Source of the DNA: Meconema thalassinum
Taxonomy: Eukaryota > Arthropoda > Insecta > Orthoptera > Tettigoniidae
NCBI GenBank assembly: GCA_946902985.2
Contig: OX336388.2
Span: 1,210,464,609-1,210,528,608, forward strand
Length of the DNA stretch: 64,000 bases
Reading direction: 5' to 3'
The notes below the pieces were generated by a model. It did no database searches. It saw only the letters and a list, made by a program, of their open reading frames with translations, and had not been told where the DNA came from. Shown here piece by piece: positions 56,427 to 64,000 of the stretch (position 1 is its first letter; every line of letters begins with the position of its first letter). The translations under genes were made by a program, and so were the position numbers.

Positions 56427-59400
56427 CTCCTTCTGTTAATAAAGACCATATCTCCTGGGATTCTATCTCCTCATCTAGTTCCACAACAGCCCCTTCTACG
56501 ATGTTATCTTCCGCCTTTCGTACCTCCTCTTCCGTCTCTTCTGATATTGCTTCCAATGCCCAAGAATTTATATCTCTTCCGGTAGTGATTTCATCCATAT
56601 GCAATCCCACGTTTTTCAGCTGGTCATATTCTCTAAAACTGACTGTATTCTTGTGTAAATCTATCACTGCTTGATAGTCACAAATGAAATTTGCACCAAG
56701 AATTATATTGAAATTCATCTTTGCCATGATAATGAATGTTTGCCCAAAAGTATGTTCCAATATGTTCAGCTCTAAGTATGCCTGACGTTTACAAGTGACG
56801 GTGCGTTCAGGAATAACACCCCTCACTTTGAGCTGTGGTACCGGAATTACAGGAATATTCTGAGTCCGTCCCAACTCTCGAACCAAGGCCTCCGATACTA
56901 GACTGATCTGTGACCCCGTATCCAATAAACGTCTTATATTAATTCCACCAATCCTTGCGTAAATAATGGGTAATTGCCTAATTTCATCGTTCCGTGGTTT
57001 CACCGTCTCCTCCAGGCAATCTTCTGGTAAAGCAATCCATTCTTGTATGTTCGCTACTATCCATCCATCTTCAACTTCCGACTGTTGTGTTTGGAGACTG
57101 TCTCCTTGGTCCAAAATTAACATTTTTTTTTTAGCTCCATTTCGACTCCCATCATCCTTCTGTCGCTCATGTCCTTGATATTCCTCTTGTCTCAGTAGAC
57201 TTCCCGCTTCCTCAGTATGTGTATCTGGGTTCTTTCTGTTCCCAATGGCCTTTTCCCATCTTCCTAGTTCTCCACCTTGATTAGCGTGTAACTCCTCTAA
57301 GTAATTTTGTGATTGAGCGTGCCTATCATCCCAGTCATCTCGATAGTTACGTTGATCTCCTTGATTTCGATCTCTCCTTCCTTTCCATCGTTGATTGGCA
57401 TTGTAATCACCGTATCTTCCATAAGGCCTGTCATTCCTTCGATTATCACGCCATTGTTGATATCCTCTCTGTTGGTATCTATTGTTGCCCTGGTATCTAT
57501 TGTTGTAGTAATTTTCGTTACGCTGATATGGTCTGTTTTCCCCTTCTTCCTGGTTTCGCCTAGGTGTGGAGGTGCTCGTATTAGTACCCTGCGTTTTAGT
57601 ATTTCCCTGTTTTGTCTTTACGACCTCTGTAGTGTTGACTAATTCCAGCTGTCTTCCTCCTCTAAAATGACTATGAGATGTGGTCTCATCTATTTGCCGT
57701 AATATCTGCTCTGCATGTAGGGCCGTACTGACGTTTGCTGCTACTAGCACTTGCTGTACATTAACTGGCATTTGCCTTGCTATTGTCATCACCAAATCTG
57801 ATTCGTTTAATGGGTAATCCAGATCGCGAAATTTTAGCATTTGCATGTTAAAGAAATCTGAGTATTTTGTCTGCTGGGTAGTTTGGTATTTTCTAGAGTA
57901 AAGCTCCATTCTTAAACTCTGTTGTATGGCGGGAGACCAGTATTTGCGCAGAAACGCTAAGTTAAAGTCTGACATGGTTCCAAATGTGTATTTGAAACTT
58001 AAAAACCAGGTGAGAACATTCCCTGATAAAAATCTCTCCATCATTCTCAATCTGCGTGCTTCAGGTACCCCAGTGTCATTAAAATGGTCTTCAATCTCTT
58101 TGATAAAGGCCTTAGGTGTTACCCCTGAATTTTCGGTGTATTTCTGCGGTTTGTAGTCATTTGAGCGAATTACTTGAATAAGTTGTGTGGGCTGATGACA
58201 GTCCTGTGGTGTCGAGCTTCTATCTACGTTCTTACGAAATCCTTCCGTGTTTGTTGTTAATGGGCTCTCTGCTTGAGTGTGACTTCCTGCTATGCTGGGT
58301 TGGGGACTATGTGAGTCATCCTGCTTGTCTTTCAATGCTCCCGTTTTAAATATAGACGATTGTTCTAATGAGCGAAGTTCGGCTTTAATGATTCTGTCTG
58401 TCTGTTCTTTAAGTCTATTTTTTACCTCTTGCTCCAAAGCTTGAATACGCGTGTGGTTTTCGCCTACTGTTTTAAGAATTGTGGATCTTTCCTCTCTAGA
58501 ATCAATATTCATTTTCTTCCAATCTTTCCTGATCTGTTCTTTAATCGTGCTTATTTTTTCTTCAATTTGGCTCTTATTTTCATCCTGATTATTTTCTATC
58601 TGGCTTAGCCTTTCGTCTAATGTACTCTTAAATTGCTCTTGTTCCGTTTCTAGGCTTTTCCACTGTTCCGCTGATTTTATCTCGAGACGGTCCATATCTT
58701 TAATTATGCCTGAAATGTTCTCATCTACTGCTGATATTTGTTGTTGAATGACCCTGCCACTTTTCTCCATCTCCTTAAATCGTCCTTCCAACTTATCTTG
58801 GGCTATTTTGACCTCGCTTGTATTCATTGTGCATGCTATTTCAATCTGCTCTAATTTAGCTAACACCGTTTCATCGAGAATGCTAAGTTTTTTATCGAAA
58901 ATACTCTCCATTTGTTTAATCTGCTCTAATTGTTTCTCATTATTTTTGCTTACATCAAGGGCCAGTAATATCATCTGTTGGTTTGTGTGCTCTTTCATCT
59001 CTGCGGTTAACGAAGCTAATTGGTTCGTGTTTTTATTATTTTGCGCCTCTAACTGCGAATTTATAGTGTCATTAATCTCACTCTTTAATAACCTAGCTTG
59101 TTCCGCCTGATATTCATTTTGATCAATTCTACTGTTATTTAACTGTGTCCGCAATGATTCACTTTGTTCTAACAGTTTAGTATTTAGCGATTTACTTTGT
59201 TCTGACAGTTTAGTATTTAGCGATTCACTTTGTTCTGACATTTTCGTATTTAGCGATTCACTTTGCTCTAACAGTTTAGTATTTAGCGATTTACTTTGTT
59301 CTGACAGTTTAGTATTTATTTGTTCAGATAATTTTGTATTCAACGCTTCACTTTGCTCTACCATACTAGTGTTTATTTGTTCAGATAATTTTGTATTCAA

Positions 59401-59586
59401 CGCTTCACTTTGCTCTACCATACTAGTGTTTATTTGTTCAGATAATTTTGTATTCAACGCTTCACTTTGCTCTACCATACTAGTGTTTATAGATTGACTC
59501 TGTTCTGCTAGTTTAGTATCCAACAATTCCTGAGTTCTCCTCGCTGCACTCTCAATGATCTCCTGGATCTGCGCCACCGTTGCCAT
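56320..59586 (-). CDS. gypsy gag-protease polyprotein
   Basis: The 1,088-residue frame starts MATVAQIQEIIESAARRTQE. Residues ~20-420 form a very long coiled coil with tandem INTSMVEQSEALNTKLSEQ and SLNTKLLEQSE repeats. A capsid-like region follows (~480-640: YTENSGVTPKAFIKEIEDHF, LSGNVLTWFLSFKYTF). A basic Arg/Asn/Tyr-rich segment (~680-780, RGYQQWRDNRRNDRPYGRY) stands where a CCHC nucleocapsid would be. The aspartic protease lies at ~910-1000 with LLDTGSQISLVS and IILGANFICD. The last ~30 residues read through the deletion junction in the wrong frame relative to pol and end at 56320. Confidence 0.9.
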   Translation of the reverse strand: MATVAQIQEIIESAARRTQELLDTKLAEQSQSINTSMVEQSEALNTKLSEQINTSMVEQSEALNTKLSEQINTSMVEQSEALNTKLSEQINTKLSEQSKSLNTKLLEQSESLNTKMSEQSESLNTKLSEQSKSLNTKLLEQSESLRTQLNNSRIDQNEYQAEQARLLKSEINDTINSQLEAQNNKNTNQLASLTAEMKEHTNQQMILLALDVSKNNEKQLEQIKQMESIFDKKLSILDETVLAKLEQIEIACTMNTSEVKIAQDKLEGRFKEMEKSGRVIQQQISAVDENISGIIKDMDRLEIKSAEQWKSLETEQEQFKSTLDERLSQIENNQDENKSQIEEKISTIKEQIRKDWKKMNIDSREERSTILKTVGENHTRIQALEQEVKNRLKEQTDRIIKAELRSLEQSSIFKTGALKDKQDDSHSPQPSIAGSHTQAESPLTTNTEGFRKNVDRSSTPQDCHQPTQLIQVIRSNDYKPQKYTENSGVTPKAFIKEIEDHFNDTGVPEARRLRMMERFLSGNVLTWFLSFKYTFGTMSDFNLAFLRKYWSPAIQQSLRMELYSRKYQTTQQTKYSDFFNMQMLKFRDLDYPLNESDLVMTIARQMPVNVQQVLVAANVSTALHAEQILRQIDETTSHSHFRGGRQLELVNTTEVVKTKQGNTKTQGTNTSTSTPRRNQEEGENRPYQRNENYYNNRYQGNNRYQQRGYQQWRDNRRNDRPYGRYGDYNANQRWKGRRDRNQGDQRNYRDDWDDRHAQSQNYLEELHANQGGELGRWEKAIGNRKNPDTHTEEAGSLLRQEEYQGHERQKDDGSRNGAKKKMLILDQGDSLQTQQSEVEDGWIVANIQEWIALPEDCLEETVKPRNDEIRQLPIIYARIGGINIRRLLDTGSQISLVSEALVRELGRTQNIPVIPVPQLKVRGVIPERTVTCKRQAYLELNILEHTFGQTFIIMAKMNFNIILGANFICDYQAVIDLHKNTVSFREYDQLKNVGLHMDEITTGRDINSWALEAISEETEEEVRKAEDNIVEGAVVELDEEIESQEIWSLLTEGDDSDAKSSQDRSDKEFPYTNESQAQSGFLRRNGIL

Positions 59587-60173
59587 GTTTTACAATATAT
59601 ATGAGACATATGGGAAATGGCCTACGCCAATGCCCTTTGACACGCACATAAATCCAATGCACATTTAATTTCTTTATCCTACTCAGTTCATTTATTCTTA
59701 CCTTTAATCCCATTAGTTGATTTCATCTCTGAGTAGTTCTAGTTTTACTCAATTTAATTTTAAACCCAAGCACACATTTAGTCATTAAATAGTTATCCTG
59801 ATCTGATATTAACACTGACTAATTAACAAAGTATTAATTGTCATTTTAGGCTACAGCCTCCTAATATTTCCATGAGTTTGACTTTCTACACAAATCTAGT
59901 TTTAACTTTATCATTGGGCGCCCGGTATCACATCTTAATTTTACTTTAATTTAAAGGACAACAACGTGAACCGTATTTTACTTTGCAAACTCCTGATTTT
60001 AATTTATCTTTCACACATTTGGCGGTATCCACTTCGCCTCAACTACTTTTAATAAAATATCACTTCCCGGTGATTAAATACTGTCATATCTGCCTGCACT
60101 TGCGGCATGCCAGTTTTACTCAAATACGCCACTATTGACATGTGTAATCTCCCCGTTACACCACAGTGAATAG

Positions 60174-60191
60174 CCCCACCGTTGGCCGCCA
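60174..60191 (-). other. Putative primer-binding site
   Basis: On the element strand TGGCGGCCAACGGTGGGG lies 11 nt inside the 5' LTR edge. TGG starts pair with the CCA end of a tRNA primer. The specific tRNA is not identified. Confidence 0.6.
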
Positions 60192-60202
60192 GTTTTCACC
60201 TA

Positions 60203-60676
60203 TGAACTCTTCAGAATAGCAGTGTTTTATGCAAGAATCTTAGATCAAGGGGTCGCGTTCAGTTCATAGTGTGGTGTTTACGTCCGCCAAACTACGTGCT
60301 TTTCTGAGGCAAGGGTTATAGGATGAAAACTATAACTAAGAAAGGAAGGAGACAAAACGTAGGATAATAACAAGATTTAATAACTAATTTGTGCATAAAA
60401 GAATAAAACAAACAATAATAAACAAAATCCTCCCTGAATTTTCCCCTGACAGGAATATTTATCACTTTGAGGAGTCAGATGGCTCTCCCCTTTTCTAATA
60501 AAATGTGGATCCAAGTTCCACTACCTTGCATGTGAATTTATGTTCGCGTGGTGACTATCTACGAGAAATGAGTACTTGGATGATCATTCGTTCACAACGG
60601 GTTAACAGCCACGGTGCTCACGAACAATCATCTCGTAAATCAACTTTTATGGCTATGGGCATAACATTAATAAAAA
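60203..60676 (-). repeat. 5' LTR, truncated
   Basis: Matches 51391-51863 base for base by eye except C/T at the sixth position, then stops at ATTAATAAAAA and passes into the right inverted repeat. The promoter-proximal far end of this LTR (its U3 start) is missing, so the copy probably lacks its own promoter. Confidence 0.88.
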
Positions 60677-60728
60677 AAAAGTCCTCTCGGCACGCCGGAA
60701 GGCGGAGGTAGATTTCACCGGACAAACT
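60676..60728. repeat. Right member of an inverted-repeat pair
   Basis: AGTCCTCTCGGCACGCCGGA through TTTCACCGGACAAACT is the inverse of 49079-49131. It sits exactly at the LTR truncation point. No direct duplication is evident outside the pair. Confidence 0.85.
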
Positions 60729-60911
60729 AGGAGATAGGCGAAAATAGGCAGAATATGCAGGTTTTCGTAGAAGGATCAGACCTCATTTATCGCGTGAAAG
60801 TATTTTATAATTGGAGATTAATTAACTTTGTTTTTCTTAATTTTAAACATATTTTAAACATTTTATTGTCTTATGGGGACGGTAACCTTCTTGTCATTTG
60901 GAGTCCATTTT

Positions 60912-62421
60912 TAGCCTATTTTCAATTTTGAAAAAATAGGCTTATGAGATCACCTTTTGTCCGTGTGTGTGTGCGTGTGTGTGTGTGTGAGGTGTGTGTG
61001 TGTGTGTCCCCTAATAAAATCATCTAAACGGCTGGAGCGATTTCAGTGAAACTCGGTAAGTTCATAGCACTATTCCCGGTGACCTCGACCGTGCCCATCG
61101 AATTTTGTTACGTCTCACCAATCCAACATGGCGGCTGTGCGAAATATTTCACTAGCATTCAGTATCTCCGAAACTATAACGGATATCGCCCTGAAATTGT
61201 GTACGGTGATAAAGGGTACTACTAGAAGTTCACCTATGAGACTTTCAAAGACCTGGTTACTACATAACCAACATGGCGGCCAAGCGAAGTGGAGACTTTT
61301 AAATAGACTTTTCTCGCGATTTAACTATCCAAACGTAATAAAACTTCGTACAGCAAATATTTATACACATTGCAATGCACTGGAGTCTAATATTGTTCAA
61401 TTGTTTACATAACCTCAAAATGGCGGCTGTGCGAAATATTTCACTGACATTCTATATCCCCGAAACTATTACAGATATCACCCTGCAATTTTGTACGGTG
61501 ATAAAGGGTACTAATACAAGTTTACCTATGTATAATTCATAAACCTGTAAAGTACAAAACGAACATGGCGACCAAGCGAATTTGAAATATTTTAATAGAC
61601 TTTTCTCGTGAGTTAACTCTCTGAGCGCAGTGAAATGTGGTACAGTAAATGATTTTGCAGATTGTAATGTACTGCCATCTAATTTAATTCAATTGTTTAC
61701 ATAACCTCAAGATGGCGGCTGTGCGAAATTTTAAAATAAAGTTTTTATTTATTGTGTCGTAATCATGCGATCGAAGTGAAAGTTTGAATAATGAACCTAG
61801 GCAATAAGTGTCCTTGAATGGTACATAACTCTATGGCCTATACATATAACAATCCTAAATGGCAAGCTTCCGTAATATTTAGACGGTTCTCAATATCTAT
61901 GAATCTTTTACAGCAACCAAACTGAAATTTTTATGTTCATAGAGACTATGAACATATGTTCACCTATAGGACTTTCAGTAACCTGGTGAGCACGAATCCA
62001 ACATGGCGGCGACGCGAAGTATAAATATTTAAATGGACGTTTCTCGCGAATTAACTATCCGAGTGCCGTGAAACGTTGCACGTTAAATGCTTACACAAAT
62101 GTTGATCCACTGGCATCTAATTTATTTCAATTGTTTGCATAATCACAAGATGGCTGCTGTGCGTAATTTTAAAATCTCGTTTTTACTTCTTGTGTTCTAA
62201 TCATGCGATTGAAGTTTGAATACCACACGTACACAATAATCTTAATATAATAGTACAAAAATACTAATCCAACCTGGCGACCATCTGAAATATTTAGACG
62301 GTTCTCAATATCTACGAATCTGTTACAGCAATTAAACTGAAATTTTGTATGTTGATAGAGGCAATTAACATGAGCAGGATATATGAAAATAGGCTGTACA
62401 GTTCTTCACGGAACTACCTGT
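60912..62421 (+). mobile_element. HINE-b, copy 2 (uninterrupted)
   Basis: The 5' hairpin TAGCCTATTTTCAATTTTGA folds with AAAAAATAGGCTTATGAGAT. A GT microsatellite (about 60961-61007) and TCCCCTAATAAAATCATCTA follow. Monomers marked by ATGGCGGC or variants start near 61126, 61271, 61418, 61563, 61710, 61857, 62001 and 62148. The 3' end has GAAAATAGGCTG, the hairpin GTTCTTCACGGAAC and TACCTGT, followed by T. It supplies the intact hairpin needed to interpret the nested copy at 4466. Confidence 0.85.
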
Positions 62422-62521
62422 TATACTTGTGGTCACACTGTCCTTATGCAAGGTTTCGACACTGATTTGTAACTATGTAACGGTCTGTTACTTCTTCACG
62501 CAAAATTATATCTCCCGCAGA

Positions 62522-62925
62522 GATGTTGGTTGGTTCCTCAGTTTAGGGGCTGCGACAACGCGGTCATATAACCCCGTGTACTTTGGGTGAGCGTAGAATC
62601 TGTCTGATAAACGGTGTGAATTGTGATGGCTGTATTAGTCTGTAATTCAAGTAAGGAATGCAGACGCTAAATTTCAAGCAGTAGTTCCTAATGTTGCTAC
62701 CAGATACTAACGTCAACGCCACCTAGCTGTGAACTTGGCTACTAGATGCCACCTCAATCAGCAACTCGCAACGAACGTTGGAACTTCCCCTCCAAAGGAA
62801 AGCTTACTGAGGGATTTTTAGCGCTCTTAGAAAATCCGACGACTTTGGCCGGCTTTGAACCTGCGACCTTGGGAATAGAAGTTCAGCTTGCTACCAGTTA
62901 CGTCACACTTAGTCAGATGGAAATC
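62522..62925 (-). mobile_element. SINE family C, reverse copy
   Basis: The tail lies at the left (TTTAGGGGCTGCGACAACGC) and the head at the right (B-box inverse near 62850, GGCTTTGAACCTGCGACC). It contains TTCCCCTCCAAAGGAAAGCT, matching 34242-34740 inverted. Confidence 0.83.
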
Positions 62926-63032
62926 TGAATCTGATCTCGCGCAAGTGCGTTGTCATGGCAACGTCTGATGGCTCATCCCTCATCAATTTAGTAGTGTTGC
63001 CATGTCAACCACTGATAGCTCTTGGCATTTTC
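62709..63032. repeat. Local duplication unit, left copy
   Basis: GTCAACGCCACCTAGCTGTG through GTTGTCATGGCAAC and GCTCATCCCTCATCAATTTA recurs 959 bp downstream. It includes the SINE C head half plus ~110 bp of flanking sequence, so it is larger than a SINE alone. Confidence 0.75.
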
Positions 63033-63039
63033 TTATAAT

Positions 63040-63620
63040 TCCGAAATCATTTTTCTCATCCCTTGGCGCAATGGTGGCTCATATCAAAAATTCTTTCAGA
63101 CAAACGTTTTAGGTAATTATTAGGGGAATATTTTCCATTTTGTACGGTTTTGATATTGTGCCTATTAACAGAGATATGATTAATGTTTCCCGAAAAAAAC
63201 ACTTTTTCCCACCCCTTTGGTCAATGGTTGGTGCTATCAAAAAACGTTTCAAACATAAATTTCTGAGCTTTATCCGACACATAGTATGAACTTTGAACGG
63301 ATTCGATATTTCACATATTAAGAGAGTTATAGTAATATTTCATTTTTTTTCGAAAAAAAAAAGTCCCCCATTTTCATCCCCTTCGACCGATTTAGCCCAG
63401 TAACGAACTCGTCCGAGATTTTATGGGTATACATATTCGGTAAAAAATTCAAAGTGATTGGTGCAAAATTACGGCAGTTATCGTGTCCACAAGAAACTGA
63501 TATACATATATACATATATTACATAAATTATATATAAAATTTTGAACTGACGGTGGTTTTGGGGTCTGGGGGATGTGAAACGCGAAGATATGTCGAAATT
63601 TTCCGGAAATCGAAACATGG
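63040..63620 (+). repeat. Degenerate ~150-bp units
   Basis: CCCTTTGGTCAATGGTTGG, AAACGTTTCAAACATAAATT and GATTCGATATTTCACATATT-like phrases recur in about three diverged units. There is no coding signal. Confidence 0.55.
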
Positions 63621-63667
63621 TACCCATTGCAATAGTTAGCTTTCTAATGAAATCTACCTAAAATACT

Positions 63668-64000
63668 ACCGTCAACGACACCTAGCTGTGAACTTGGCTA
63701 CTAGATGCCACCTCAATCAGCAACTCGCAACGAACGTTGGAACTTCCCCTCCGAAGGAAAGCAAACTCAGGTTTTTTAGCGCTCTTTGTAAATCCGACGA
63801 CTTCAGCCGGGTTTGAACCCGCGACCTTGGGCATAGAAGTTCAGCATGCTACCAGTTCCGATACCGAAGTCACTTCCCACAGACATATGAAAACTGAATG
63901 TGATCTCGTGCAGTGGCGTTGTCATAGCAACTGCTGCTGGCTCATCCCTTATCAATTAAAAGTCAAGTTGTCATGGCAACCTCTCTTGGCACTTGGCATT
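63668..64000. repeat. Local duplication unit, right copy, with truncated reverse SINE C
   Basis: GTCAACGACACCTAGCTGTG through GTTGTCATAGCAAC and GCTCATCCCTTATCAATTAA. The SINE C part (63669-63900, minus strand) has the B-box inverse GGTTTGAACCCGCGACC and lacks the tail present in the left copy. It runs to the window edge. Confidence 0.75.

Larger units (their letters stand above)
51391..60676 (-). mobile_element. Gypsy-type LTR retrotransposon, RT-deleted, 5' LTR truncated
   Basis: The minus-strand order is truncated 5' LTR (60203-60676), primer-binding site, gag-protease frame, pol remnant (RNase H and integrase), polypurine tract and 3' LTR (51391-54133). The protease-RT-RNase H-integrase order of gypsy/Ty3 elements is kept except that the reverse transcriptase domain is missing. 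The ~470 bp shared between the LTRs shows one obvious mismatch, so insertion was recent. With both coding frames open apart from the deletion, copies could be moved only by enzymes supplied from elsewhere. Confidence 0.9.

Overview
This window is eukaryotic and almost certainly from a large, transposon-rich arthropod genome, most likely an insect. I infer this from a decayed DD34D mariner, abundant tRNA-derived SINEs, APE-type LINEs, a gypsy-type LTR retrotransposon, classical Helitron ends, many microsatellites, and the absence of any recognisable host gene. The SINE repertoire made me think of a polyneopteran (orthopteroid) insect, but that is a weak impression. I found no host protein-coding gene, no rRNA, no functional tRNA and no CRISPR array. 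The long open frames all belong to retroelements.

Layout. 1-1220: a Helentron-like non-autonomous element ('HINE-a'). 1.8-3.65 kb: four tRNA-derived SINEs. 4458-9683: a three-level nest in which a classical Helitron ('family E') is split by HINE-b (4466-7695), itself split inside its terminal hairpin by HINE-a (5947-7674). 9.95-12.5 kb: two inverted copies of a palindrome-ended repeat ('family F'), SINEs and a TATAT microsatellite. 12.98-17.1 kb: a ~320-bp tandem array ('family C') split by a 2.15-kb HINE-a. 17.1-21.1 kb: an ORF-free block. 21.1-25.1 kb: another HINE-a and a HINE-d carrying a MITE. 25.3-31.8 kb: SINEs, a mariner relic, a foldback element and four LINE 3'-end fragments. 32.5-33.3 kb: a 38-bp satellite abutting a SINE. 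34.2-36.1 kb: more SINEs. 36.2-41.1 kb: a nearly full-length LINE whose ORF2 is broken by three frameshifts. 41.2-44.8 kb: a Helitron flanked by a direct repeat. 48.4-49.1 kb: a polypurine tract. 51.4-60.7 kb: a gypsy-type element on the minus strand that has lost its reverse transcriptase domain. 60.9-64 kb: HINE-b, SINEs and a local duplication.

The most interesting system is the set of HINE-a, -b and -d families. Each starts with (T/G)AGCCTAYTTTY and has the matching inverted copy GAAARTAGGCT about 30-40 nt from the other end, followed by a GTTC...GAAC hairpin and a CYTGT terminus. Each has a microsatellite next to its 5' hairpin and internal tandem units of about 285-293 bp. Two insertions can be reversed by eye to give intact empty sites with no target duplication, both into T|T. 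This matches what is known of Helitron2/Helentron elements. In HINE-b the internal repeats place an ATGGCGGC-type motif every 145/147 bp over some 1.2 kb, in both copies.
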